This document shows, in pieces, positions 35,995-47,788 of a DNA stretch of 64,000 nt. Made by a program: the position numbers and the translations under genes. This DNA is from Pegoplata infirma (taxonomy: Eukaryota; Arthropoda; Insecta; Diptera; Anthomyiidae). The DNA lies in NCBI GenBank assembly GCA_963921195.1, contig OY992538.1:240181462-240245461 (forward strand). The letters run 5' to 3'. Numbering within the stretch: the stretch's first letter is position 1; the number at the start of each line of letters is the position of its first letter. The notes below the pieces were generated by a model. The model was not told the DNA's origin and searched no databases. It saw only the letters and a program-made list of their open reading frames with translations.

Positions 35995-36516
35995 AGAGTA
36001 TTAAATTCGGCTGTGCCGAATCTTTTATACCCTCCAACATGTAAATAAGAAAAAAAAAATCAGTGGCGTGTTTTTTGAGTGGGGTCGGTGGTAGACGTTG
36101 GGAGACATCTTCCCCAAATACAATTTTATCATTAATTTAAATAATTTTTTTTATTGCCACGCCCCCAAAAAAGGGCGGGCCAAAAAAATTTTTCTGATCC
36201 CCTTGGTCCAAGTACAGGTCGATGAACTTCATACGGTATAAAAATGTTTCATTTATTGAACAAATATACAAAAATAGCATGGAAAAAAATTGTGTTTTCT
36301 GGAGTAGTTTTAATTCCTAAAGGGGGAAATTTTTTTCCCCTGATCCGATTTTTCGTCCCAAACTTTAGAAGTCCACAGACAGACGGACGGACAGACGGAT
36401 ATCGCTACAATGTCTTAGAATCGATCACTGATCAATAATATATACACTTTGTGGGGTCCTAAACCGATATTTCGATGCATTAAACACGGAATGACAAAGT
36501 GACTATACCCCCATAC
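35995..36516 (-). mobile_element. mini-me/HINE-like element, copy 4
   Basis: On the minus strand: GTCACTTTGTCATTCCGTG, CGATTCTAAGACATTGTAGC, a (GTCY)n block at 36374-36398 and the 3' hairpin ATTCGGCACAGCCGAATTTA ending at about 36000. The 5' end has been cut by MITE family A copy 3, which starts at 36517. Confidence 0.75.
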
Positions 36517-36815
36517 CACAGACTAATACAGACTCGACAAAAGTGACAGGTGTCAAAAAAGTAGTCTTGAACCATATGGTTAATTTTTTAAAATTATTCT
36601 ACGAATTAGGTTAGAAAGAGAAAACTAATATAACGCGCCATAAGAAAAAGAGATGCCAGATCGGTTTTTATTGTTTCACTCACTCCTAAGTCGTAGAAAG
36701 TGTTGCCATGAAGATTAATACGAGCTAAAAACCACTCTGTTTTCTCCTAAAATCGCTTAGTTTTTCCCAATTTTTTGTTATAAAACTCTACTGTCGAGTC
36801 TGTATATAGTCTGTG
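36517..36815 (+). mobile_element. 300-bp MITE family A, copy 3
   Basis: CACAGACTAATACAGACTCG at the left, inverse end CTGTG at 36811-36815; 299 bp, nearly colinear with 1196-1495. No clear flanking duplication. Inserted in the 5' part of a mini-me/HINE-like element. Confidence 0.85.
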
Positions 36816-37277
36816 TTTTTACTCTGGTATTTAAAAAAGTACATTTTCATAATCTGGTGAATAAAAATCGGTGAATATTTTATGCCATCCCTGTTGTGTA
36901 TATATGTATGTGTGTGAGTACATTTGTATGTTTGTTAGTACATATAAAAACTGACAAGTCCAAAATAGTAAATTTTATTGTACCAACAACATTATACTAA
37001 CAACAAGAACAACAACAAAATCTGACATTAGGATAACTGAACACACACAATGATATAAACACAAGTAAGTAAATCTTTACTTCTGTTTCTACGTACAACT
37101 AGTTTCTTATTCAACTGCATCGAACCATTACAAAACAACTGCAATCATCGATTGTGTGTAAGTATTAGGGTTTCTTATAAAAATTTTTAGTCGGGGGAAA
37201 AATAACTACTACCAATACTCACAAAAATATTACAGTAACTATATCTCTGTGAAAAATTGATTGGTTCTACGTGACCG
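36816..37277. other. AT-rich spacer, nothing recognised
   Basis: No repeat shared with other parts of the window and no credible frame. Confidence 0.4.
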
Positions 37278-37933
37278 CACAGAAAAAAATATGGGGAAAA
37301 ACAATTTGAGTAATCACTTGTTTAAATTTAAAAAAAGTTTTGAGTAATTTTTTAATTGACGCAATTAAAAATTTACTCAAAAATTTAAAAACAAATTGAG
37401 TAAATAATTTAATAAGAATTTAATAGCTTTTTTATTTTTTTTTTGGAATTTCCTTAGTTTTTTTAATTCTCGTTTAGTTTATAGTTTTTTGTATATATAC
37501 ATGAAAGTTTGTAATCATATTTATAAAATTTTTTTATGTCTTTAAGACAAAAATATATTTGGTAAAGTTTGAAAAAACATGTTTTTTTTCTTTGTAAAAA
37601 AATATGAAATTTTTTTAAACTTAGTTTTTTTTAGAGTAGAAACAGAATAAGCCCGGCACGACTTTTTCCATACGGTTTGGCAGATTAAACCGGTGGCCGG
37701 CGCCGATGTGAAATAAAACTTGTTCTGTTTTTAAAAGGTGGTGCTTCTTGTTCTGTTCCTGCACTTAATAGTGTCAATTAAAAATTTACTCAAATTTTTT
37801 TGGCAAACATTTAATAAATTTTTATTAAAAATTTACTCAATACTATTAAATCGTTTACTGGTGGAAAATTGAGTAATTTTTTACTCAATAGTATTAAAAA
37901 TTTACTCAAATTTTTTTTTTATTTCTTTCTGTG
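37278..37933. mobile_element. TTGAGTAAATTTTTAAT MITE (656 bp)
   Basis: Tips CACAGAAAAAAATATGG and ...ATTTCTTTCTGTG, with CG on both sides (37276-37277, 37934-37935), possibly a 2-bp duplication. TTGAGTAA and TTTACTCAA words alternate. A CG-richer insert near 37650-37770 (GGCCGGCGCCGATG) is not shared by the partial copy at 5043-5440. Confidence 0.78.
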
Positions 37934-37935
37934 CG

Positions 37936-38579
37936 ATAGATCTTAAAAACTTATCCTGTGACTGGTTTAACACAAATAGGTCATGTAAGTTTCATGAACA
38001 GGAAAAGTAATAAAATGATCTAAAACACCAGTTTGCATCTAGTCTGCCCTACAATCTCGCGATGTAAAAGTGGCAGGTCCCTTTCATACAAAAGTACCCG
38101 TCTAGGACTGGTCCTCGACTAATTCCCTTGCTCGCAGGGATGTTAGTTGTTCACAAAACAACCGTAGATGTAGTTTACAAAATACTAATGCAGTTCTTTT
38201 ATTAGTTTTATTTACTTTTATTTCAAAACCCTCCAACCACAGTTTGGGAGTTAACCCACTTACCCACTCTGTCATTTTAAGTGTTATTTTTTTCGAATTT
38301 CAAAATTGTCGTGGTCGGAATAGCTCGCTTTTAGGGTCAATATAACCACAAAAAAAAATATTGGACCTGTAGGAAACGTCTTCTTTGGGGGTATTTTTTG
38401 ACTTGAAAATCAGAAAGAACAAATTATGGCAAGACCTTCAATAAAAATAAAAAAAAGTTTTCTGGGCGCTCTAACCGGGATATTGAAATCCCTACTTTAT
38501 AGTTTTTATATTTGTACAAATGTACTGTATAAAACAGAAATCTATTTGTTAAGAATTATATACAAATGTACATTTATAC
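37936..38579. other. Spacer, nothing recognised
   Basis: No credible gene or shared repeat seen. Confidence 0.4.
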
Positions 38580-38587
38580 CTCAGTAG

Positions 38588-39228
38588 CATAGATGGGAAT
38601 TTTTCATTACCATTGAAATTTAATTACCATTGGTTGATATCAATGGTAATGAAAAAATTTTCATTACCATTTAATGGTAATTAAATTTTTTTAATTGAAA
38701 AAATAATTACTAATGGTAATGAAATGCACCAATTGTTGAAAAACACCAATTATAATTGGTTTCAAAACCATTGGTTTGCACATTTTTGTTTTTTTGAATA
38801 GTTAAAAATTTAAACATCAAAGTATGTTTTTACAAAAAAAAATATGAAAATGTCAAAGAAAAAAAACAAAACGCAAATAAAAATTTCAAATATTGTGTTA
38901 TACAAAGGCAATCAACGTGTGTTTGTTTAGAAAATGTGAAAAACTAAAACTCCATATAACAAAAAACAACAGATTTTTCCAAATATTAACGATTTTGACA
39001 ATATGTTGACGACTTTTACTAATGGTAATTATTTTTTTTAAGTGATGCCTTACCAATGGTAATTATTTTTTTTTTAATTTTCATTAGTAATTAAATTGAT
39101 AAGTAATTTAATTGGTACAATTGATAAAACCAATTGTAATGAAAAAAATTTCATTACCATTGACATCAATTAAATGGTAATTAAACCATCAATTAATTGG
39201 TCCCTTTAATTAATTAGTCCCATCTATG
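38588..39228. mobile_element. hAT-type MITE 3 (CATAGATGGGA ends, 8-bp duplication)
   Basis: Inverted tips CATAGATGGGA, flanked by CTCAGTAG on both sides (38580-38587, 39229-39236). An 8-bp duplication and tips of YANNG form fit hAT. The arms are built of ATTACCATT/AATGGTAAT words facing each other. 641 bp, no coding frame. Confidence 0.9.
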
Positions 39229-39236
39229 CTCAGTAG

Positions 39237-39745
39237 TAAGAAAGAAAATATTTTTCTTTTTTCCAAAAAATAAAATCAACAAAAAACTAAAAAAAAAAAA
39301 CTTTTATAGATTTCCGAAAAAACTTAAAACTCAATTGAAATAGATTTACGTTACATTTTCTCACTCCTTTTATATTACAAGAAGATAAACGAAAACTACA
39401 ATATTTTGTTGTTCGTTGTTGTCGTTTTTGTTGCTGTTATTGTTGTTGTTGTTGTTTATTCTGGTATAACTTCTTTAGGAAAATAGATAAGATATCTTAA
39501 CTATTCTTTATATTTATGTATATTGCTGCTGCTGCAGCATGCTGATGTTGTTTGTTGGTGCTGTTGTTTTTGTCGTTATTGTTGTCAAAGACAATTTAAC
39601 AATTTGTAAAGTTTATCATGTACAACTTGTATATACTAGAATTTGTTTCATACAAACACACACACATGCATACAAACCAAATCTCAAATCTTTTTTAGTA
39701 AGAGTAGAATATAAATATGTTTTCTCAAATTGTAGATCGAGACCT
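39237..39745. other. Spacer with GTT microsatellite
   Basis: 39409-39460 is an impure (GTT)n run and about 39525-39545 a short GCT/GCA run, both common in fly DNA. The 88-residue frame beginning 39539 is low-complexity. No gene is supported. Confidence 0.5.
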
Positions 39746-39976
39746 CACGCAGAAAAGAAACATTTGCAACATAGCATGATTGATAATTTTATCATAACAT
39801 TATAGCAGCGATCATATTATGATCTTCGCAGAGCATAGTATAATAAAAAATTGTCATTTTATAACTGTTGATGATCATAGTATGATTGTCGTAATCAACC
39901 TTACTGTGTTGCCCTTCCTTTATGGATGATTCGGTGGGCTGCAATCATGTTCCAAACATGTTTTTTTCTCTTTGTG
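39746..39976. mobile_element. ATGATTG-rich MITE, copy 2
   Basis: Tips CACGCAGAAAAGAAACAT and ...ATGTTTTTTTCTCTTTGTG; the interior has ATCATAGTATGATTG-type words in both directions. Same family as 4521 and 44767. CT stands on both sides instead of TA. Confidence 0.7.
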
Positions 39977-40619
39977 CTCCGAAAAAGTTTTAGAAAAAAA
40001 TAAAAGAGAAATTTATCTTTAAACATTATAAATAGTTTTTAAAAAATTTTTATCTACAATTTTTCCGTCAAAAAGTTATTTTCTCTTGGAATTGCTCCTT
40101 CAGCAAAAATTAGTGAGAAACACTGCTTTTCGAGTTTTGTGTAATAGAGTTTTAAAACAATTTGTTGTGTTTTAAATAAAACTAACATTTCTTAAAATAG
40201 TTAACTAAAAAGGATTTCACTTTTTTTTTGGTATTTTTATTTGTTAGTAAGAATATTTGCAATGCAATTGTAAAGGACAGTTCAGTTCAATAAGTTTTCA
40301 TTCGTTTAATGCCAAAAGGCATGTTTTCTAATTGTTTTCTGAACAATTTCTTAAGAAAAATTAAATTAAAATAACACACAGTTATTCAGTTGACAAGTAT
40401 GCAAGAAATAAAAAATCTGAACAGAAAATATTTGTTAATATAATTAAGGAAGAATACAAAAAATAAAGAAATAGTTACATTTGCAAGATTCACGGATTTT
40501 GATATATAATTTATTTAATTCATTTAAATATCCAGCTCTCTGCTTTGGCAAAGAGATGTAATTAGGTTTAGTCATGTCTAATGTGGTGCTGAACTAAAAA
40601 ATCGGAAATACATACATAT
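39977..40619. other. AT-rich spacer, nothing recognised
   Basis: No credible gene or shared repeat seen. Confidence 0.4.
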
Positions 40620-42202
40620 GGGGCAAAACGCGCCAACGGTCCACACCAAAAAACAAATGTTATCCGATTCAAGTATAATTTTGGCAAAATATTAAGTTAA
40701 TGATAGGTAGTATAAATTACAAATATAAAATTTTTTGATGAAATATTGGCAGAGTTACAGAGTTGGGAAGTTTTGATGTTTTTGAAAAGAATATATTTTT
40801 GTGAATTTTAATTAACACTTTGATTAAACATAAATTACAATTTAAAAAACAAATTTTAAGGTATTTTTGATGTCCTTTAAAATGGCATTTGTGTTTTTTT
40901 TGAAAAAAATAAATTTGACCTTAAAATTCAAGGTCAAAATATTAAATTGTAATTATCTCAGGGTCGCACTGTTAAATTTTTTTCACTAAGCCCATTAGAA
41001 AGCTTGACACTTTTTTAGTTTCGGTTTAAAAAAAATGGTATGTTTGACACTTTATGAGAAATCAATTTTTTAGGAGTATATAACACTCAAATTGTACTGA
41101 AATCGCTTTAATCTGTATATTAGCGCGTCCCGAATTCAAATATTTTTTAGCTTGCCCCCTCAAACGATGGGTATTTAGGACCCTTTTACGGGAAAAATAA
41201 CAAAAAAAAAAATTGTAAAAAAACCACTTGGCTACCAGCAACTAAAGATTGCAATCTTAGTGCATTTTGAAAAAACTTTTTATTTTTTGTTGTGCAAAAA
41301 TTTGACGCCAAAAGTTGCGCAATATAGAGTACATTTGAGGAAAAATTTTAATAAAATTTACATGGAGTAATTTTGGTGCAGCGTTGCATATCAAAGATCA
41401 AAAGGTGTACTTAATTTTTACTTTTTCTTTCTTTTAAGCTAAATTAGTCTCAAAATCTGTTTAAACACAGTTTTAATGAATGTGAGCTCTTTTGCGCAGG
41501 TTTTGATACCAATTTAGCTTAAAAGAAAATATAAAAAAAAAATAAGTCACACTTTTCATCTTTAAGATGCAACGCTGCACCAAAATTACTCCATGGAAAT
41601 TTTATTAATATTTTTCCAGGAATGTACTCTATATTGCGCAACTTTTGGCACACATTTTTTAAAAAACAAAAAATTTTTTTTTTTTCAAAATGCACTAAGA
41701 CTGCAATCTTTAGATAAAGTGTGTGTTGTAAACACACACAACAAACGTTGCACGCATAAAAAATACAGTTTGGGTGTTATGTACTCGTAATTTTTTTTTT
41801 TTTTTAACCGAAATTAAAAAAATCTCCATCTTTCTAGTGGGCTTAGTGAACAAAATCTAAAATTGCGACCCTTATAAGATAATTACAAATTAATATTTTG
41901 ACCTTGAATTTTAAGGTAAATTTTTTTGTTTTTTTTTTAAACCACAAATGCCATTTTAAAGGCCGTCAAAAATTTTTTAATTTATAATTTTTGTTTCATC
42001 AAAATGTTAATTAAAATTCATCAAAATATGTTCTTTTCAAAAATATCAAAACTTTCCAACCCTGTAACTCTGCCAATATTTCATCAAAAAAATTTATATT
42101 TGTAATTTAGAATACCTATCGTTAACCTACTATTTTACCAAAATTATACTTAAATCGGACAACATTCGTTTTTTGGTGTGGACCGTTGACGCGTTTTGCC
42201 CC
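40620..42202. mobile_element. Large fold-back element 3 (GGGGCAAAACGCG ends)
   Basis: Arms 40620-about 41447 and about 41513-42202 are inverted copies (GGGGCAAAACGCGCCAACGG against its inverse at the right; TTGGTGCAGCGTTGCAT near the centre). Flanked by ATAT on both sides (40616-40619, 42203-42206), which may be a 4-bp duplication or TA plus a T/A terminal pair. The frames at 41519-41790 belong to the arms. Confidence 0.88.
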
Positions 42203-42394
42203 ATATGCGTTAAAAATCCAAAATAAGCACTTAAAAATTGAAAAATATGCAAAAAAAAAATGAAATCAAAATATAACTCCTAATTAAAAACCTACAAATA
42301 AACATTTAAAAATTATAACAATTTATAAACAAAAAAACTTTAAAAAATTAAATTTTTTAAAAATATAACTTTAAAAATAAAATAGCGCAACAAC

Positions 42395-43840
42395 CAAAAT
42401 CGGAATGGGATGAAACAATGGTGACATATTCCATAACAAAACTCTCAAGGTTTTTTTTTTGTTTATCGCATGATTTTTTATACCCTCCACTCTAGTAATA
42501 GAGGGTTTATATATGTTTGTCACACCTCGAAATATTGGTCTAGGACCATATAAAGTATATATATTCATGATCCTCATTCGATTTTAAGACGATCTAGCGA
42601 TGTCCGTCCGTCTGTCTGTCTGTTGAAAATACGCTAACTTTTGAAAGACTATACGCAGGTTCCGGAAGTTTGCATATATGTTGGCCATTTACCTGGTCAG
42701 GTTCGTATTGCAATCCAGCGAAATCGGTCCAGTGCACTGCAGTGGTTCAAAAGTTATGTGCAAAAGATTGAATTTCGGCGAGGGTTCTTCGTGAATTTAC
42801 GAGATAAAAAACACGCTCACTTTTAAAATGCAATTCTGAGTATGCTGAAGCTTGGCATATATATTTGTCGTTCCCCAGGCCTGTACCCGATTTCTGTAAC
42901 TATGCGAGAAGTTTTCGCATCGAAAAAAATAAAATAACGTTATAGTCATCCAGTATGTCACAGAGTGATTCAGAAAAAAGCTTTGATTTCTTTTTTGTAT
43001 TCGATGTTTTTAACACTAGCATCATTGTACTCACCCTGTAGAAAACTAAATGACTACAATATTATTTATTTTTTCTCGATGCGAAAACTTTTCGCATAGT
43101 TACAGAAATTGGGCACTGGTTCGTATTGAATTTCAGCCAAATCGGTCCAGTAAAAAACCCGTTAAACATGTTTTAAAAACATTGGAAAGTCACAAAAATA
43201 TTTTACGACGTATTTTTGTCACTCAAAAATATTTTTACACAAAAAAAAAAAATACACCCGAAAAAAATTTTACACTCAAAAAAAAAATTTTGTAAATTAT
43301 TTTTTTTTTCAAAAATTACCTCAAAGAGAGTTTTTTTACACAAAATAAAATATTTCGAATCAAAAATGTTATTTTTTTCACCTTAGAAAACTTCTATCAC
43401 TTACAAAGGGCATTGTGGAGGGTATTCATAGATTCGGCCAAGTCGAATTTAACTTTTCTACTTGTTATATTAAAAGTTGGTGAACTTTTATTATAATTAT
43501 GATAACAATTTCTTGAAAACCGTATAAGTGGCGTATGTTTAATTTTGTAATTGCCTTTAAATAACAATCATACGCAATGGTACACAGTAATTTATTTTTA
43601 ATAATTTGGCTATTCAGTAAGTTAGTACTGGTCCGATTGCAGCGAAATTCATACCTGTTATAGTTAATGTAATTTCGAGCTTAAGTTTGGACACTAGACC
43701 CCACATGCCCAATAAGGGACCCCTAAAGAAGGACATGTTTAGTACACAAAAACTTTAAATACTTTAAAAACACCAACTTTAAATGCGAGTAAAAAAATCT
43801 GGCGCTGAATTAAAAAAACCCTTGAGAGTTTTTTGCTAGA
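42395..43840. mobile_element. GGAATGGGATGAAA fold-back, copy 2, split by a HINE-like element
   Basis: The left part 42395-42477 (ATCGGAATGGGATGAAAC, AACAAAACTCTCAAGG) and right part 43469-43840 (AAAGTTGGTGAACTTTTA, CCAACTTTAAATGCGAG, CCCTTGAGAGTTTT) correspond to 10700-10927/12273-12510. The right tip is missing. The mini-me/HINE-like element 42478-43468 lies between them. Confidence 0.65.
42478..43468 (+). mobile_element. mini-me/HINE-like element, copy 5
   Basis: TATACCCTCCACTCTAGTAA, then CTAGGACCATATAAAGTATA, a (GTCY)n block at 42603-42623, and a 3' hairpin GATTCGGCCAAGTCGAATTT followed by AACTTTTCTACTTGTT at about 43468. The middle contains a doubled segment (AAATCGGTCCAGT at 42722 and 43141; CGCATAGTTACAGAAAT inverse), so it looks like two partial copies joined. 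Confidence 0.75.
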
Positions 43841-44766
43841 AGAAGTTCAAGATTATTATTAACCTTATTATTGTTAGGCCCAGGGTATTGGAAAATGATG
43901 TTTTCTTGGCCCGCCCCTTTCCATTTTGAGGTCGTCAAATCTAGTTCAAACGAGATTTCAAACCTATGGTTGAGTATAAAACGATACAGAACCATATGAT
44001 CGAAATCTTGTTCGAACGAGATTTTACCTCAGGTCTGAATAGGCCTTTAGACAACAAAGCAAAACAGCTAATTTGGTTTTCTTTCCATAAAATATCTTTT
44101 GTTATAAAATAATTTACAAAATTAGTGAATCGGAAATGTTTTATGATTTTAATTTGTTTTACCTTGTTTAGATAAAGGTTCTTTTTTAATATCTTCCAAA
44201 ATCATAATAAGTGGTCATTTAATTTTTACAAAAAAAAAATTAACAAAAAGATTTTATCTCTCTGTATAAATGCATAATTATGTATAATTTATTTTAATTA
44301 TTATTATTATTTATTTGTGGTCGGAAAATGTTTTTTGTTTTTTTTTCGTGTAAAATTGCTACTTATAAGTGCATTAATGTGTATAATTGAAAAGTGTTAA
44401 TTGTTTCAACACATGCAACATACTCATGCAAAATTTAAATTGAGCAAAACACGCAACCAACGCTGTTATTCACACTGGTAACAACAAACAGTAACTAGCA
44501 AAAATATTAAGTTTATTTATTTTCACTTAAAATGGGTTGTTTAGTAACATTTTTTTATGTTTTATTTCGAAAACAGAATTTTTTATTTAACAACATTATT
44601 ATTATAAAAAATTTAAATTGTTTTTACTAGAAAAATAATTTACACTTTCAAAAATATTTTTTTTAAATAATAAAAGAGAAAACGTTTTGTTCCATTATAT
44701 CAATTAGATATAAAAACCTTTTCCTTAAAGCCCACAAAAAATATCAAAAGTATTCAGAAATCTCTA
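43841..44766. other. AT-rich spacer, nothing recognised
   Basis: GATTTCAAAC/GAACGAGATTT words form a weak repeat near 43945-44025. No gene. Confidence 0.4.
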
Positions 44767-45011
44767 CACTCTGGGAAGAGATATGATTGTGGCAACCATA
44801 ATTTAAGAACGTCATATTATGATTGAAATTTGTATCTAATATGTTTATAGCAATCATTAAATTTTTGATGCAAATTTTTCGTATATTTAGGATCATAACA
44901 TGATTGCAGCAAAAATTTTATGGTTGCTACAAACAAGTTATGATAAAATTTTCAATCATACTATGTCGATCTTAAAGTATGGTTGCCACAATCATATCTT
45001 TTCTCAGCGTG
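44767..45011. mobile_element. ATGATTG-rich MITE, copy 3 (245 bp)
   Basis: Follows TA (44765-44766). Tips CACTCTGGGAAGAGATATGA and its inverse equivalent ending CTCAGCGTG. GATTGTGGCAACCATA is mirrored near both ends. The right flank is CC, so the duplication is not intact. Confidence 0.78.
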
Positions 45012-45217
45012 CCAAACGAATTTCGAATTCAATTTACATTTAAAATAATGTTTTATCTGTCTTAACTTTTCGGTCAACTACTGTAGTTATGGAAGATATA
45101 GATGAGCGTTGGCCAAGTGAATCACGCATGGTCCCATGAAAATCATGGGATTTTCAATATTATCGCGTTAATAAAAAGTGAGTTAAATAAATCTGCGTGA
45201 GTCATAAGCGAATACTA

Positions 45218-45475
45218 CACCCAAAAAAAACGTGGGTATTCAATACTAAAAATTTTACTAATGAACTAATTTTTTAGTCCAAAATGATCTAGTGCAGTCG
45301 TTGGTAATCAATACTAAAATTTTTTACTAATATTATTCAAAACCAGTAAAAATTACTAATATTAGTACTTTGAAGATACTAAAAAACTACCGTACTACTG
45401 GTAATTAGTAACTTATTAGTAGATTTTAGTACCAATTCACTTACTAATATTTTTACTGCAGAATTATTTTGAGTG
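45218..45475. mobile_element. CACCCAAAAAAAACG MITE (258 bp)
   Basis: TA-flanked (45216-45217, 45476-45477). Tips CACCCAAAAAAAACG and AATTATTTTGAGTG; the interior repeats TACTAAAAATTTTACTAAT in both directions. Confidence 0.85.
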
Positions 45476-45699
45476 TACGAAGTTTCGAGTGATTGAAGAC
45501 ATCAAAAATAATTATAAATTTTAATTGGAAAAGAAAAAATTTCGATTGATTTGTTGATTGAATTAAAAAATTAATTGATATTGAGAATTTAAAAATAACA
45601 CTACTATATTTTTTTAAATTTCATTTATTCAGTTTCCGTGATTGGCTGATGATCGCGATGAGTTCTTCTTGAGATACATGTTACCGATTTATTTAATAA

Positions 45700-45965
45700 C
45701 GCAGCCCAGAAAAAATGTTCTGACCCAGACTCTGGACCCACTAATCCTTATGCATTTTGACCTCCTGAATTCGACTACGTCATCAGAATTAAATTCCTGT
45801 AATTTACAAGGAAAGTCCGAAAAGTGAACCTCATTGATTTCTTTGAAAATTTTATTAAATTCGAACCCAGAAACTGAACCCACTAATCCTTTTCTATCGT
45901 TGGGTTTTCTGTAATTATCAGGAAAGTCGGCAAAGTAAACCTACCTTATATTTTGTAAATTTGAC
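45700..45965. repeat. Diverged tandem duplication, about 170 bp
   Basis: GACCCACTAATCCTTATGC...CTGTAATTTACAAGGAAAGTCC (45735-45822) recurs as GAACCCACTAATCCTTTTCT...CTGTAATTATCAGGAAAGTC (45877-45930). A third copy lies inverted at about 47455-47545. The frames on both strands here are short and unrelated to any family I know. Confidence 0.55.
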
Positions 45966-45968
45966 CAA

Positions 45969-46519
45969 CAAGGAAGGCCTTTCAAGGGGCACCCACCGAT
46001 TGTCCTGAAACTTGTGTATGGGAAAGAAGGATGGAAAATAAGGGTCACCTAATTTTTCTTAGCTACCCAATATTAAATTTAGCGGGTCAAGAGGAGGGGG
46101 AAAACGATATTTGTTTCCATAATTTGACGGTGTTTCACAATTCTTCAAACTATACAAATATATTATTAGATCGAAAGGTTTTTTAGGGCCTACTAATGTA
46201 TAGGTCGTTGCCAAATTTGGCTTTGTTTAGTCCTTATTTTAAAAAATGTAAAGACTTTGGCGTAGTTTATATGGGGTATATACTTACGACCGCCAAATTC
46301 TTATATATTAATCACTTTTAAAATTAATCTGACCCGTATGCGTTTGGCGAAATTCCTGCTACTTTGGATTTTGGTGAGGTTTTCCAGAAAGACCACATTT
46401 TTCATAAGGTGGCAAACCTTTTTTAAATTTGAGATTGGGCAGCTAAAAAACAGGTAACTCTCTTTCCAATATGAAAGTTTTAGGACAATCGGTGGGTGCC
46501 CTCTGAAAGACCACCCTTG
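45969..46519. mobile_element. CAAGG-ended element, second family (551 bp)
   Basis: Left CAAGGAAGGCCTTTCAAGGG then CACCCACCGATTGTCC; the right end is the inverse, CAAGGGTGGTCTTTCAGAGG. TAA follows the right end (46520-46522) and CAA precedes the left. A left-end copy at 54625 is preceded by TAA. The same CAAGG start and TAA neighbour as in 48074-48906 suggest a shared enzyme type. Confidence 0.75.
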
Positions 46520-46579
46520 TAAGTTAAAAAATTTTTAAATTTTATTTCTGTATGTTAGGTTCAAGTCTGACTTATCACG

Positions 46580-47310
46580 AAGAAAATAAGTGTTTTTTTT
46601 TTAATAAAATCCGTTAAAAATTGTAGAAGTTACATGCAATTGAACAAAAATGCATCAATTCATTTTTATACAAAAACAGTTGTATTTGTTACATAAACAA
46701 ACACAACTATTCAAATTCTGATTAATTGTTATTAAAAAATAAAAATTGCCTTAACATATTATATTTTGAGTAGGATTACTCTAGCTCGAGGTCATTATTT
46801 CCCTTACTAATTAAAACTATGATATTCTCATAGAATAATTTTCAAGAAAATAATTTTTCTGTTTTAAATTTACTTATGTTCAATATTTTTTCAAGACCTT
46901 GTAAATAAGTAGAAAGAATAAATAAAGTAATTGATCATGTGATGTGTGATCAATCTACTGTTACTGTACTGAAGCAATGGGATTTTAAATGACAAATCGC
47001 TAATGTTCAAACTAAAATTTTAATAAATATTCGACTCTTCTCCCATTGAGTATAAGAAGACGAAATAAAATCACGATCGTCAAAAATAGGAACACGACCG
47101 TCAAAAATAATTTTCTTGAAATTTATTGTATGAGAATATCATAATTTTAATTAGTATAGGAAATTATTACCTCGAGCTAGAATAAACCTACTAAAAAAAA
47201 AAAAAAAACAACTTTTTTCGTACAAAACTGAATTTATATATTTTTGATTAAATGCATGTAACTTCTACAATTTTTAAACGGATTTTATTAAAAACCTCTT
47301 GTTTTCCTTG
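46580..47310. mobile_element. Fold-back with CTCGAGCTAGAATAAA arms
   Basis: TTTAATAAAATCCGTT followed by AAAATTGTAGAAGTTACATG at 46599-46637 is inverted at 47260-47290. GTAGGATTACTCTAGCTCGA at 46771 is mirrored at about 47163-47193. Parts of its arms recur at 31790-32355, 52085-52375 and 53420-53600. No terminal duplication found; limits are approximate. Confidence 0.65.
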
Positions 47311-47788
47311 TAATTAATCTGAGTTGAGTTTAACATACAGAAATAAAATTTGAACATTTTTAACTGACCGAGTATTATATATAATTTGATAAAATTATAT
47401 ATAATTTGATAACATTTTATATTATTAGATAAAATATTTCCTTGTAAAATACACTTTCCTTGTGAAATACAGGGCAACCCAACAGTAGAATTCAATTCTG
47501 TTCGATGAATCAAATTCAGGAGGTGAAAACACATATGGATTAGTGGCTGTATAATTTAAATTGTAAAACAGTGAGTGTTAAGCGTGAAAATTCCCTCACA
47601 AACTCATCTCTAACAAAAGTAGACCGAGTATATGAGTGCGGTTTTAGTATTTATATAAATAACACAACCAAAACAGTTAAATGTTAAATTAAACTAGCAA
47701 CAACAAGAAGTTGAAAAAGTGTGTGTGTGTGTTTGTTGCAGAGTTTTTATTTTTCTTTTGTGCTGCATTTTACTTTATTACGAGTAAA
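47311..47788 (+). promoter_or_regulatory. Upstream region and putative 5' leader of the small host gene
   Basis: Contains TATATAAATAA at about 47651-47661, a possible TATA-like element about 130 bases before the ATG. An A-rich leader then leads to a GT run and TTTGTTGCAG at 47731-47740, which could be a leader-intron acceptor. An inverted remnant of the 45.7-kb duplication occupies about 47455-47545. Transcription start is not determinable from sequence alone. Confidence 0.35.
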
